A stretch of 45,513 bases of DNA from an uncultured Lachnospiraceae bacterium (GTDB taxonomy: Bacteria > Bacillota > Clostridia > Lachnospirales > Lachnospiraceae), in the NCBI GenBank assembly GCA_946182825.1, contig CAMGZH010000020.1, positions 1-45,513 on the forward strand. The letters run 5' to 3'. Positions 1-7,832 of this stretch are shown here, one piece after another; the first letter of the stretch is position 1, and each line of letters opens with the position of its first letter. The notes under the pieces are model-generated. The model worked only from the letters and a program-made list of their open reading frames with translations, had not been told where the DNA came from and did no database searches. A program made the translations under genes and the position numbers.

Positions 1-62
1 CCAAAATTGCAGTGCACATAATATTTCTTTTCATAAGAAATACCTTCTACTTTACAATTCAT
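1..62 (-). CDS. Partial small CDS running off the left edge
   Basis: An ATG at 62-60 on the minus strand is preceded by a good Shine-Dalgarno site (GGGAGA, 71-76) at 8 nt spacing. The frame stays open to the window edge (about 20 codons, beginning MNCKVEGISYEKK). It lies 33 bp downstream of the broken small gene at 96-291 and would share its promoter. I do not recognise the protein and only its first residues are visible. The start is supported by the ribosome binding site alone, so confidence is moderate. Confidence 0.5.
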   Translation of the reverse strand, partial: MNCKVEGISYEKKYYVHCNF

Positions 63-95
63 CTTTCGATTCTCCCAATATTTAACATATATTAT

Positions 96-291
96 TCATT
101 TTAAGTGAGGATATTTATACTCTACTTCATCACTCAACATCCCTCCTGTGATAATCTCTTTTCGGGCATTTTGACTGATAAAGTATTCCAAATCAAACAG
201 GCGGGCATCGAGATCTATTTCTTATGTCCCTTTCACCTATTTTCTTTGCTAGTTTACGAAACTCCCTCTCTAAAATTTTTTTCTTCTGCAT
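96..291 (-). pseudogene. Small gene, apparently frameshifted, unknown function
   Basis: The minus strand has an ATG at 291-289 with a perfect AGGAGGTG site (299-306) 7 nt upstream. This first frame encodes 32 residues starting MQKKKILEREFRKLAKK and stops at 195-193. A second frame, open from 221 to a TGA at 98-96, encodes 41 protein-like residues containing DARLFDLEYFISQNARK and ending EYKYPHLK. Moving from the first to the second frame needs a one-base (+1) shift between about 195 and 224, giving a product of about 65 residues. A sequencing error, a true mutation or two separate peptides are all possible. I do not recognise the family. A strong promoter lies just upstream. Confidence 0.45.
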
Positions 292-326
292 CCAACCTCA
301 CCTCCTGTCCAACAATTTTCGGTAGA

Positions 327-355
327 ATTATAAGACAATTTATCCCTTTTGTCAA
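327..355 (-). promoter_or_regulatory. Sigma-A promoter for the left-end small genes
   Basis: On the minus strand a perfect -35 TTGACA (350-355) and perfect -10 TATAAT (327-332) are separated by exactly 17 bp. It points at the AGGAGGTG/ATG at 306-289, giving a short leader. The region 356-470 upstream is AT-rich with no gene that I can support. Confidence 0.8.
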
Positions 356-470
356 TATTTTTTCTACATTACACCTATTTTTCATACAATATCCTCAACA
401 GAAAACGGACATTTCACTCAATTTAATTGTGTACTTTTATTCTACTGCTAAAGGAAAATAAAAATATAGT

Positions 471-598
471 CAAGACTCGCTCGCGAGTCTTGCGCGCCGG
501 ATTCGGGTCTGCTTCAGCAGACAAATTCCTGTCCGAATCCGTGCGCATCCTCGCGGAGCGTTTAACTCAGCCTGTGCTTGTACCCCGACTGAGTTAAA
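471..598. repeat. GC-rich block of nested inverted repeats (possible dispersed repeat or structured RNA)
   Basis: Between AT-rich flanks sits a compact, much more GC-rich block with at least three dyads. A 9-10 bp hairpin lies at 471-492 (CAAGACTCGC against GCGAGTCTTG). A nested element spans 491-547, with an outer TGCGC/GCGCA pair, a GGATTCGG (499-506)/CCGAATCC (533-540) stem and an inner GTCTGC (507-512)/GCAGAC (517-522) hairpin. A third dyad is TTTAACTCAG (561-570) with CTGAGTTAAA (589-598). No reading frame explains it. It could be a REP/BIME-like element, a small RNA or an attenuator-like region. I cannot test copy number here. Confidence 0.5.
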
Positions 599-600
599 AA

Positions 601-637
601 AAAGATCCATTGTTCCCGCAGGTACAATGAATCTTTT
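601..637 (-). terminator. Rho-independent terminator after the TrmH-family gene
   Basis: A 13-bp stem with one mismatch (601-613 with 624-636), loop about 10 nt, is followed on the minus strand by a run of at least seven T (complement of the A-run 596-603). It ends the long minus-strand operon. Confidence 0.75.
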
Positions 638-652
638 CATTTCATCTATCTT

Positions 653-1474
653 CTATTGTAACTCCCAACATGCAACAGCACATGCTGCGGCAACGTTCAA
701 GGAATCCACACCATGTGCCATAGGAATTTTTATCCGGTAATCACTATGTTCTATGGTGTAAGGTTTCAATCCTTCGGACTCTGATCCCATAAGAATCGCT
801 ATTTTATCTTCCCTTTTTAAAGTCGGATCATTAATCGGCTTTGTATCCTCGCAAAGCGCCATAGCTGCGGTTTTAAATCCCAGAGACTGAATTCGCTGCA
901 AATCTGTTGGAATCTCTTTCTCCTTCTCTTTTGGCAAAACCGTCCAGGGAATCTGAAAGACCGTCCCCATGCTGACACGTATGGTCCGCCGATAAAGCGG
1001 GTCCGAACACCCATGGGTCAATACCACGGCATCCATTCCCATGGCTGCAGCCGACCGCATAATGGCTCCCACATTGGTTGGATTCATCACATTTTCAAGT
1101 ACAACAATCCGTCTGGCATCCTTGCAGATCTCTTCAAAAGAAGGAAGCTCTTTCCTTTGCATGGCACAGAGCATTCCCCTCGTCATAGGAAATCCTGTAA
1201 TCTGTTGCATAACCTCTTTCTCAGCTACATAACAGATACAATCATCCTTCACCTGATCCTGTAAAAGAGGTTCTGCCTTCTCCCATTGTCCGGTATCCAT
1301 AAAAAAAGATAAAGGCTCATATCCCGCATCTAAGGCTCTTAGGATAACATTGGGACTCTCTGCAATAAAGATTCCGGGTCCCGGTTCGTTGATATGATAA
1401 AGCTGTGTTTCGCGAGCCTCTTGATAAATCGCCAATTCCGGAATCCTAAGATCCGTTACTTCCTGTTTGATCAT
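653..1474 (-). CDS. TrmH/SpoU-family RNA 2'-O-methyltransferase
   Basis: A SAM-dependent ribose 2'-O-methyltransferase of the SPOUT superfamily, 273 residues, predicted to modify rRNA or tRNA in the cytoplasm. All three SpoU motifs are visible: motif 1 NPTNVGAIMRSAAAMG near residue 132, motif 2 ILMGSESEGL near 227, and motif 3 IPMAHGVDSLNVAAACA near 250, which form the trefoil-knot SAM site. The roughly 100-residue N-terminal part resembles the substrate-binding domain seen in RlmB/TsnR-type members. It starts 3 bp after the rsfS stop and is the last gene of the operon, just before a terminator. The exact target nucleotide cannot be read from sequence. Confidence 0.9.
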   Translation of the reverse strand: MIKQEVTDLRIPELAIYQEARETQLYHINEPGPGIFIAESPNVILRALDAGYEPLSFFMDTGQWEKAEPLLQDQVKDDCICYVAEKEVMQQITGFPMTRGMLCAMQRKELPSFEEICKDARRIVVLENVMNPTNVGAIMRSAAAMGMDAVVLTHGCSDPLYRRTIRVSMGTVFQIPWTVLPKEKEKEIPTDLQRIQSLGFKTAAMALCEDTKPINDPTLKREDKIAILMGSESEGLKPYTIEHSDYRIKIPMAHGVDSLNVAAACAVACWELQ

Positions 1475-1477
1475 ATC

Positions 1478-1828
1478 TTAAAGCTCTTCCAGGGAAACCT
1501 GCTTACCGTCTTTCCAGATTCTCTCCAGATTGTAGAACAGACGGTCTTCTCTGGTGAAAAGATGAACAATGACATCTTCGTAGTCCATAAGGATCCAGGT
1601 AGAACTTCTGTTACCCTCCACCTGTCTGGCATTGATCTTACCGGCCTTGTACATCTCTTCTTCAATTCCGTCCTTCATAGCATTCAACTGATTCTGATTG
1701 GATGCACTGGCTACAACAAAATAATCAGAAACAACTGAAATTCCGGCAATATCAAGGATTTCGATGTCTTCACCCTTTTTATCATCAATGGCTTTACAGA
1801 TAACCTTTACCATTTCTTTAGAATCCAT
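1478..1828 (-). CDS. rsfS: Ribosomal silencing factor RsfS
   Basis: A 116-residue member of the RsfS/Iojap/YbeB family. The family binds uL14 on the large subunit and blocks joining of the 30S subunit, damping translation in starvation. Family features seen are the KAIDDKKGEDIEILDI opening, SDYFVVASASNQNQLNAM, the SSTWILMDYEDVIVHLF core and a C-terminal helix ending DGKQVSLEEL. Its ATG overlaps the stop of the nadD-yqeK fusion (TAATG at 1828), so translation is probably coupled. The nadD-yqeK-rsfS order is the standard Firmicutes arrangement. Confidence 0.95.
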   Translation of the reverse strand: MDSKEMVKVICKAIDDKKGEDIEILDIAGISVVSDYFVVASASNQNQLNAMKDGIEEEMYKAGKINARQVEGNRSSTWILMDYEDVIVHLFTREDRLFYNLERIWKDGKQVSLEEL

Positions 1829-3090
1829 TATAACGTTACCTCCTTCTTGTAATATTCGTAGGTTCTTTGTGTGGTCTCATCCATGTTCTTTCCTGTTTCC
1901 TGAAGATACTGAAGGGTATCAAACAGGATCATGGACACAGCCTGATCCAGCTTTGTAAAAGCAGTTCGGCGAATCTCTGTAAGTCTTGGTGCCTCACAGC
2001 GATTGGGTTCGATATAATCGGCTGTAAATATGATCTTATCCAAAAGGTTCATTCCCGGACAGCCTGTTGTGTGATACAAAATGGCATGTAAAATCTCAGG
2101 ATCTGTAATTCCATAGTCTTCCTGTGCTTTACAGGCTCCGGCTTTTGCATGTAAAAGCTGGGGAGATTCGTATTCGGAATCGGTAATGGCAAGATCATGT
2201 TTTTTACAGTATTTGATCAGTTCCTGGGGCGTCATATACTTTGCGCAGTCATGAAGCAGTCCTGCAACATATGCAACCTCCATGGGATAGCCATATCGCA
2301 TGGCAAGAGAAGCCGCGGTATAAGCAACGCCTAAGGTGTGCTGATATCTTGAAGGCTTCAGATCCTTTTGCAGTTTCTTTTGTAGCTGCTTATAACGTTT
2401 ACCGGGGGTAATCTCTTTTTTATCGTCAGCTGCCTCATATATGCCATCCATATAGGAAGACTGATACAGACGATGCTCTTTGATATAGGATAATACCTCA
2501 TTTGGCAATGCCTGCAGAAGATATTCCCCCTCTTCGTTTGTATGTTCCGCTTTCTCAAGAATCCTGCGGATCTGTGTGGAAGAAATATCCTTAAAACCGG
2601 TATCTAAAAGCAGAAAACGGCTATGATAAAAAGCGGAGTACTCCTCTGTCAGCTGCTTTAACTGTTTCATTTTATACTCATGCTGCATGGAACGGACAGC
2701 CGCCACAATGGTGGCCTTGGCTGCGATGCGCTCCGGATGCATCCAGGATCGAAACATGCGAAGGGAGTCTTCTCCCAGGATAAAATAGAAGGAATCCTCC
2801 GGATACTGCTTGGTTAGATATTCCATTGTCTGATAGGTATAGTTAGCCCCATCTGAATGTATTTCATCTTCCCGGACCCTGGCAAAGGGAAGCTCTTTGA
2901 TTGCCAGTCTGCACATGGCAAGACGATCGTAACGTGTCACTGCCGTCTCCTGTTGCTTATGGGGCGGTATTCCAACCGGCATAAGCCAGAGTTCATCCAG
3001 CCCTAACTGCTGATATGCTTCCTTTGCTATATAGAGGTGTCCATTATGAACAGGGGAAAAGGTTCCACCTAAGATTCCGATTTTCTTCAC
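1828..3090 (-). CDS. nadD: NadD-YqeK fusion: nicotinate mononucleotide adenylyltransferase plus HD-domain Ap4A hydrolase
   Basis: One 420-residue frame combines two enzymes that are separate neighbours in Bacillus. Residues 1 to about 205 are NadD, the NaMN adenylyltransferase of NAD synthesis, with the nucleotidyl-transfer motif GGTFSPVHNGH at 8-18 and ISSTQIR at 169-175. Residues about 230-420 are a YqeK-type HD domain: His251, the HD pair His280-Asp281, His314, His335, His340 and a late Asp near 358. YqeK enzymes hydrolyse Ap4A symmetrically to two ADP. The linker around 208-235 is charged and probably flexible. It follows yhbY by 15 bp and overlaps rsfS. No stop or frameshift separates the halves. 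Confidence 0.92.
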   Translation of the reverse strand: MKKIGILGGTFSPVHNGHLYIAKEAYQQLGLDELWLMPVGIPPHKQQETAVTRYDRLAMCRLAIKELPFARVREDEIHSDGANYTYQTMEYLTKQYPEDSFYFILGEDSLRMFRSWMHPERIAAKATIVAAVRSMQHEYKMKQLKQLTEEYSAFYHSRFLLLDTGFKDISSTQIRRILEKAEHTNEEGEYLLQALPNEVLSYIKEHRLYQSSYMDGIYEAADDKKEITPGKRYKQLQKKLQKDLKPSRYQHTLGVAYTAASLAMRYGYPMEVAYVAGLLHDCAKYMTPQELIKYCKKHDLAITDSEYESPQLLHAKAGACKAQEDYGITDPEILHAILYHTTGCPGMNLLDKIIFTADYIEPNRCEAPRLTEIRRTAFTKLDQAVSMILFDTLQYLQETGKNMDETTQRTYEYYKKEVTL

Positions 3091-3105
3091 GATAAACCAG
3101 CTTTC

Positions 3106-3393
3106 TTATTCCGGTAAAACAATCACCGGCTTCTTGGCAGGACGATATAAAATGATCTTCTTACCAATGACGCGGACAACCTCGGAACGGGTACGCTCTG
3201 CCATAACACGAGCAATTTCCTTCGGATCATCCATGCAGTTCTTTAATACAGAAATTTTAACAAGTTCTCTCTTGGCCAATGCTTCATCGACAGCATGGAT
3301 CACCTCCGGTGTAAGGGAGGATTTTCCGATCTGAAAAATCGCATTCATATCATTTGCCAAGGAAGAAAGATAGGCTCTTTGTTTATTTGTCAT
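3106..3393 (-). CDS. yhbY: YhbY-family CRM-domain RNA-binding protein
   Basis: A 95-residue protein that is a single CRM (KH-like) domain, the family of E. coli YhbY and B. subtilis YqeI, which associates with pre-50S particles. Family signatures are LTxKQRAYL-like MTNKQRAYLSSLAND, FQIGKSSLTPEVI carrying the conserved GK, ALAKRELVKISVLKNC, and GKKIILYRPAKKP at the C-terminus. It sits 11 bp downstream of obg. The context (obg, rpmA, rplU, rsfS) supports a large-subunit assembly role. Confidence 0.93.
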   Translation of the reverse strand: MTNKQRAYLSSLANDMNAIFQIGKSSLTPEVIHAVDEALAKRELVKISVLKNCMDDPKEIARVMAERTRSEVVRVIGKKIILYRPAKKPVIVLPE

Positions 3394-3404
3394 AACGATT
3401 CTCC

Positions 3405-4682
3405 TTATTTGTAGTAATCAAAGGTCAGTCCGTACATACGAACGGTATCGCCGTCTGTGATGCCTTTCTCCTCCAGTGCTTCCAGGATACCCTGTTCCTT
3501 TAAGAAATTCTGGAAGAATAAGAATCCTTTCTCGGACTCGATATTGGTATATCCAAGCATCTTTTCGATTTTAGATCCCTCTACCACATATTCTCCGTCT
3601 TCATTGATCTCAACGGTGTAGGAAAGATGATCGCCCTGGAAATGGCCTTCAAGATCAAATTCACTTTCGTAAATGACCTGCTCATCTTTTAATGCTTCAA
3701 GTTCCTTTGCAATCTCAAAGACAAGCTCGGAAACTCCTTCACCGGAAACAGCGGAGATACAAAATACCTTTGTATGGAAGGTGTCCTCAAGCTTTTTCTT
3801 AAGGGCTTCCTTCTCCTGTGGATTTGCATCCATTTTATTTGCCACAAGGATCTGTGGCTTGTCCAACAGACCAGCATCATATTTCTCAAGCTCATGATTG
3901 ATGGCCCTTATATCTTCTACCGGATCTCTTCCTTCCACCGATGCTCCATCCACCAGATGAACAAGCACTTTTGTTCTCTGAATATGGCGAAGGAATTCAT
4001 GTCCCAAACCGACACCCTCAGATGCTCCTTCGATCAATCCTGGGATATCCGCCATAACAAATCCATTGCCATCCGGAAGATCCACAACCCCAAGGATGGG
4101 ATTCAGAGTGGTAAAGTGATAATTGGCGATCTGGGGCTTGGCATTGGAAAGGCGGGATAAAAGGGTAGATTTGCCCACATTCGGGAAGCCGACCAGTCCC
4201 ACATCCGCTAAAACCTTAAGCTCTAAAATGACTTCAAGCTCCTGTGCATCTCCCCCCGGCTGGGCATACTTTGGTGCCTGCATGGTGGGCGTTGCATAGT
4301 GGGAATTACCCTGACCGCCTTTGCCGCCCTTAAGTAAAACGATACGCTGGTTATCCTCAGACAGATCACAAATGACTTTTCCGCTTTCTGCTTCATGTAT
4401 CACCGTTCCCTTTGGAACCGGAAGAACCAGATCCTGACCGTCTTTTCCGTGACACTTCTTCTTGCCACCCTCTTCACCTGAGGTTGCGACAAACTTATGC
4501 TTCATTCGATAGTCCGAGAGGTTATTGATTCTTGGATCTACCTGGAAGATAATATCTCCGCCACGTCCACCGTCACCGCCATCCGGACCTCCGGCAGGGA
4601 CATATTTTTCTCTTCTGAAACTTACATGACCATTTCCGCCTTTACCGGAACGAATCACGATTCTGGCACGATCTGCAAACAT
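3405..4682 (-). CDS. obg: GTPase Obg (50S assembly, stress and cell-cycle regulator)
   Basis: An essential GTPase of 425 residues acting in late 50S maturation. Domains in order: the glycine-rich Obg fold (1 to about 158, many GGxGG turns), the G domain (about 159-330) with G1 GFPNVGKST at 165-173, switch FTTLNP, G3 DIPGLIEGAS and G4 NKMD, and the OCT domain (about 350-425, ending GLTFDYYK). Length and domain order match Firmicutes Obg. The start has a GAAGGT site upstream. A 155-bp gap separates it from rpmA and holds a terminator-like hairpin, so obg may also have its own promoter; TTGCGT and GATATT at 17 bp spacing lie just downstream of that hairpin, but this is weak. Confidence 0.96.
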   Translation of the reverse strand: MFADRARIVIRSGKGGNGHVSFRREKYVPAGGPDGGDGGRGGDIIFQVDPRINNLSDYRMKHKFVATSGEEGGKKKCHGKDGQDLVLPVPKGTVIHEAESGKVICDLSEDNQRIVLLKGGKGGQGNSHYATPTMQAPKYAQPGGDAQELEVILELKVLADVGLVGFPNVGKSTLLSRLSNAKPQIANYHFTTLNPILGVVDLPDGNGFVMADIPGLIEGASEGVGLGHEFLRHIQRTKVLVHLVDGASVEGRDPVEDIRAINHELEKYDAGLLDKPQILVANKMDANPQEKEALKKKLEDTFHTKVFCISAVSGEGVSELVFEIAKELEALKDEQVIYESEFDLEGHFQGDHLSYTVEINEDGEYVVEGSKIEKMLGYTNIESEKGFLFFQNFLKEQGILEALEEKGITDGDTVRMYGLTFDYYK

Positions 4683-4781
4683 ATTTTACCTTCACTTTCC
4701 GGATATAACATCCAAATTTAGACTCGCCGGCTGACGCTTCCTGCGGCCGGAATATCAATTACTATGTGCCCGTACGCAAAA

Positions 4782-4815
4782 GACCTGACCAAAGACAAAA
4801 GTCCATGGTCAGGTC
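4782..4815 (-). terminator. Hairpin terminator between rpmA and obg
   Basis: A perfect 10-bp stem (GACCTGACCA 4782-4791 with TGGTCAGGTC 4806-4815), loop 14 nt, is followed on the minus strand by TTTTGCG. The T-tract is short, so termination is probably partial and allows some read-through into obg. Confidence 0.55.
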
Positions 4816-4837
4816 CTAAAGACATATCTAACAGAAA

Positions 4838-5122
4838 TTACTCAGCTACTGGGTAAACGTTAGCAACCTTTTTATCTCTGCCCTTACGCTCGAAACGAAG
4901 GATTCCGTCAGCTGTTGCGAACAGTGTGTCATCTCCACCGATACCTACATTTGTACCTGGATGAATCTTTGTACCACGCTGTCTGTAAATAATATTACCA
5001 GCCTTAACGAACTGACCGTCTGCGCGCTTCGCACCTAATCTCTTAGACTCAGAATCACGACCGTTCTTGGTGGATCCTACTCCCTTTTTGTGCGCGAAGA
5101 ACTGAAGGTTTAACTGTAACAT
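4838..5122 (-). CDS. rpmA: 50S ribosomal protein L27 (bL27) with cleavable N-terminus
   Basis: A 94-residue L27, the large-subunit protein whose N-terminal tail reaches the peptidyl-transferase centre. The start [20 protein letters not shown] carries the Firmicutes extension that Prp protease removes after LQFFA to expose AHKKG or HKKG. The rest ([27 protein letters not shown]) is standard L27. Its Shine-Dalgarno AAGGAGGTG is formed by the last codons of prp, so the two genes are tightly linked. The adjacent prp gene supplies the matching protease. Confidence 0.97.
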   Translation of the reverse strand: MLQLNLQFFAHKKGVGSTKNGRDSESKRLGAKRADGQFVKAGNIIYRQRGTKIHPGTNVGIGGDDTLFATADGILRFERKGRDKKVANVYPVAE

Positions 5123-5124
5123 CC

Positions 5125-5448
5125 TTACACCTCCTTGATGTAAAACTTAAGGTATGAATTACCATACTCCTTGCGGACCTGTGTCAGGCCTAAAATCATG
5201 GTGTCTAACAAAACCATTTCCCGATCATTCAGCTCCTGTAAAAAGGTAACTTCTAAATGACCGCTTTCTTCTGATACAACTTCCATTCTGGTATGTGTGA
5301 TTGCATCAAGCGCATTGATGGTATTGATCACGAGCATACTGCAGGCGGCACAGACAATGTCGTTACCGTATTCTGCAAAACCCGCATGTCCATCACACAT
5401 CAGTCCGGTATAGCTGCCATGATGTTTTGTGACCGTAACACGTATCAT
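5125..5448 (-). CDS. prp: Ribosomal-processing cysteine protease Prp
   Basis: A 107-residue YsxB/Prp-family cysteine protease that trims the N-terminus of L27. The catalytic pair is visible in [18 protein letters not shown]: His21 and Cys33, at the same spacing as the His22/Cys34 pair known for S. aureus Prp. It lies between rplU and rpmA, its usual Firmicutes place, and L27 downstream has the matching cleavage sequence. No clear Shine-Dalgarno precedes its ATG, which follows the rplU stop by 9 bp. I infer low, coupled translation, which would suit an enzyme needed in small amounts. Confidence 0.93.
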   Translation of the reverse strand: MIRVTVTKHHGSYTGLMCDGHAGFAEYGNDIVCAACSMLVINTINALDAITHTRMEVVSEESGHLEVTFLQELNDREMVLLDTMILGLTQVRKEYGNSYLKFYIKEV

Positions 5449-5457
5449 AAGCTAAAC

Positions 5458-5766
5458 TTATGCGTTGATCTTCTCGATCTTAACCTGTGTATAAGACTGA
5501 CGATGTCCGTTCTTCTTGTGATATCCGGACTTACGCTTATACTTGTAAACAATAACCTTCTTAGCGCGGCCTTCCTTAACAACGGAAGCCTCAACTGTTG
5601 CTCCAGCGACAGTTGGGTCACCAACACTGAGTTCCTTATCGCTTACGGCTAAAACCTGATCGAATGTTACCTTCTGACCAGCTTCTACTCCAAGCTTCTC
5701 AATGGTAATGATATCGCCTTCGGATACTTTGTACTGCTTACCACCTGTTGCAATAATTGCGTACAT
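5458..5766 (-). CDS. rplU: 50S ribosomal protein L21 (bL21)
   Basis: A 102-residue L21, a 23S-rRNA-binding large-subunit protein, from [14 protein letters not shown] to QVKIEKINA with the conserved [17 protein letters not shown] segment. The frame is open 7 codons further upstream, but the start at 5766 is chosen because a strong AGGAGGTG (5771-5778) sits 4 nt before it and L21 proteins begin MYAII. It opens the rplU-prp-rpmA ribosomal unit. Confidence 0.97.
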   Translation of the reverse strand: MYAIIATGGKQYKVSEGDIITIEKLGVEAGQKVTFDQVLAVSDKELSVGDPTVAGATVEASVVKEGRAKKVIVYKYKRKSGYHKKNGHRQSYTQVKIEKINA

Positions 5767-5850
5767 ATGGCACCTCCTATTTATCATTACTCGCCAGCTT
5801 TGGCGCTGCTTGCTATAAGCAGACTTCTAACCTCGCTGTGCGGCATACCG
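5767..5850 (-). promoter_or_regulatory. rplU 5' leader with hairpin, possible L21 autoregulatory leader
   Basis: The 84-nt gap before rplU contains a stable CGCCA (5792-5796)/TGGCG (5801-5805) hairpin with a 4-nt loop and then the strong ribosome binding site. Firmicutes rplU genes often carry an L21 leader RNA in this position. I cannot confirm a match to that family, and I see no sigma-A promoter in the gap. Confidence 0.3.
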
Positions 5851-7059
5851 TCATATATTACCACAATAAATATTCCCCGTCAATACCTGATTGAGGCTCG
5901 GATGAATTTTTTCTCTTGTGATCTCCACCAATCCTGTTGCGGTATATCCCAGAACCGAAACCTTTACCGGATCCTTTTCGGCTTCTCGGCAAAGGAGTTT
6001 TAGTACCTCCTGCTGTTCCTGCTTGTTCTTCAGATTTATAAAATCAATCAGAATGATTCCGGAAATATTCCGAAGCCGGAGCTGTTCCATAGCTTTTTCT
6101 GCCGCCTCCATATTGACGGAAAACAGATCCTTTTTACTGGAGGCCTTGGCTGTATTGACATCCACAACAGTCAAAGCTTCTGTCGGCTCGATCACAAGGT
6201 TCGCTCCACTTTTCATCCATACGGTTTTGGCTGTCAACTCCTTCAGGCTGGTCTGAAGACGATAAAGGTCTCCAAGGGAAAAAGAGCTGTCCTCATAAAG
6301 GGGAGCTAAAACCTTTGCATAGGTCATGTTCTTCAGCTCTTCGTAAAGCCGGGGATCGTCGGTAAGGATCTTTGTCACTTCCTGTTCCTTTTCCTTAATG
6401 GGAAAGGCATCCAGAAACTGCTGCCCCCTGTTCTTGCCCTGATACAGGCAGGTGGGATGAAGGGCAGATTCTGCTCTTCTTATGATCTCCTTTAACAGAT
6501 CGACCCTCTGGTTCAGGCGCTCCTTCAGAAGAGAAGTCTCCTCTCCGGATCCTTTGGTTCGCACCAATACATGAAAGGCTCCTGTCAGTTCTTCCTCTGC
6601 AAGGGCAAGGTTCAGGCGCTCCTTATCCTTTTCGGACGCCTTTTTACTGATACCGAATCCATGTCCCGGATACCCAAGAGAAAGATAGGCATCGGTGATC
6701 TCAAGGGTTGCTGTAGCAACCGCGTCCTTTGTCTTTAACGCATCCTTTTTTACCTGAAGAAGGAACAGATCTCCCTGACAAAAGGTCTTATTTCCGGACA
6801 TTCTTCTAACGCAGATAGCTTTTTTCGTTTCCTTTTCCGGAAGAAAGAGCTTTTGTCCGGATTCCATAACAAAAAAGCATCCCACATGAGGTACATGGTT
6901 TTCCAGACGAACAACATGAATCTGACTCACCAGCGAGGGATGGGTCAGATCATTTGCCTCAAGATAGACAAGATGCTTTTGACTGTCATAACAGCAGAAA
7001 AACTGTATCGTCTTATGGGCTATGCTTTTACTTGTTGCAACTAAAGTCACTTCATTCAT
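5851..7059 (-). CDS. rng: RNase E/G family endoribonuclease, short form
   Basis: A 402-residue member of the RNase E/G family, which cleaves single-stranded AU-rich RNA in rRNA maturation and mRNA decay. The catalytic metal site is clear: VVDVNTAKASSKKD with Asp300 and LIDFINL with Asp339, equivalent to the two aspartates of E. coli RNase E. The N-terminal S1-like region is divergent. The protein ends just where the CPxC zinc link should be (GNIYCGNI, a single Cys), so the zinc-linked small domain is missing and tetramer formation as in E. coli is doubtful. Its ATG overlaps the DUF2344 stop (ATGA). Confidence 0.88.
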   Translation of the reverse strand: MNEVTLVATSKSIAHKTIQFFCCYDSQKHLVYLEANDLTHPSLVSQIHVVRLENHVPHVGCFFVMESGQKLFLPEKETKKAICVRRMSGNKTFCQGDLFLLQVKKDALKTKDAVATATLEITDAYLSLGYPGHGFGISKKASEKDKERLNLALAEEELTGAFHVLVRTKGSGEETSLLKERLNQRVDLLKEIIRRAESALHPTCLYQGKNRGQQFLDAFPIKEKEQEVTKILTDDPRLYEELKNMTYAKVLAPLYEDSSFSLGDLYRLQTSLKELTAKTVWMKSGANLVIEPTEALTVVDVNTAKASSKKDLFSVNMEAAEKAMEQLRLRNISGIILIDFINLKNKQEQQEVLKLLCREAEKDPVKVSVLGYTATGLVEITREKIHPSLNQVLTGNIYCGNI

Positions 7060-7832
7060 GAAATCGTCTCAAACTCCTCGAGAGATACCGGGGTTTTCTC
7101 TCCTGCCAGCATATCGATCCGATGGATTCCAACAGAAAATTCATCTTCTTTTACCCCGAGTTTTTCCATAAGGTATGCCAGTAAAAGCTGTGGTTTTACA
7201 TTATCGGAACTTCTGGCGCAAAGTGTCATGGTAAAATAAGGATCCGTATCCCTTAACAGGAATTCGTTCTCTCTCCAGTCCGGAAGAATCGTATCCGCCA
7301 GAGAAACATCAAAGCCGTCCTTTACCTTTATGTCATAGATCAGCGGCTTAAGATCCACCTGACGAGTGGATTTTTTGGTTTCTTTCTCCACGACGACACT
7401 CTCAGCATCCAGGATATAGGTTTGCAGAGCCTCCTGAAGGGTGTCACGGTTTAATACGGCACCTCCTTCATAGCTTCGGAAGAAAACGATATAGGAAGCT
7501 GCTTCCAGGATCGCCATTGCCTTTTTGCAATCATCCTTGAGCCTGTGAACCGAAACAATTCTGACCTCATCCGTCATCTCTTCCTGCAGGCGCTGCCGGA
7601 TCTCTTCGCAGCTCATCTCTTGCGTAAGAGTAAGATCCATATATTCTCCGTCACTTGTAATCCCTACCCCAAGTGGTGAGGCAAAGGACATGATCTGGTG
7701 AGGATGAAATCCCTCGGAATATGCAATAGGAAGGTTCGCCCTGCGGTTTGCCTTCTGAAAATAACGCATCATATCCAGATGTCCAAGATAACGGATGCTG
7801 CCATATTTTGCAAAACGTACTCTAACCTTCAT
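7056..7832 (-). CDS. DUF2344 / radical-SAM-linked protein (TIGR03936)
   Basis: A 258-residue protein of the DUF2344 family, defined by its pairing with the radical-SAM protein encoded just upstream. It opens MKVRVRFAKYGSIRYLGHLD and has AYSEGFHPHQIMSFASPLGVG, both typical of the family. The frame is open earlier, but 7832 is chosen because AGGAGGTG lies 6 nt before this ATG. It overlaps the radical-SAM gene by 11 bp and the RNase E/G gene by 4 bp, so all three are probably made together. The biochemical function is unknown; the context suggests RNA or ribosome work. Confidence 0.88.
   Translation of the reverse strand: MKVRVRFAKYGSIRYLGHLDMMRYFQKANRRANLPIAYSEGFHPHQIMSFASPLGVGITSDGEYMDLTLTQEMSCEEIRQRLQEEMTDEVRIVSVHRLKDDCKKAMAILEAASYIVFFRSYEGGAVLNRDTLQEALQTYILDAESVVVEKETKKSTRQVDLKPLIYDIKVKDGFDVSLADTILPDWRENEFLLRDTDPYFTMTLCARSSDNVKPQLLLAYLMEKLGVKEDEFSVGIHRIDMLAGEKTPVSLEEFETIS

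Noticed and set aside
105-461. Plus-strand frame of 118 codons near the left end
   Set aside because: Low-complexity, Phe/Leu/Ile-rich translation of AT-rich DNA with no ribosome binding site; the minus strand has a perfect promoter and binding site for small genes in the same place.
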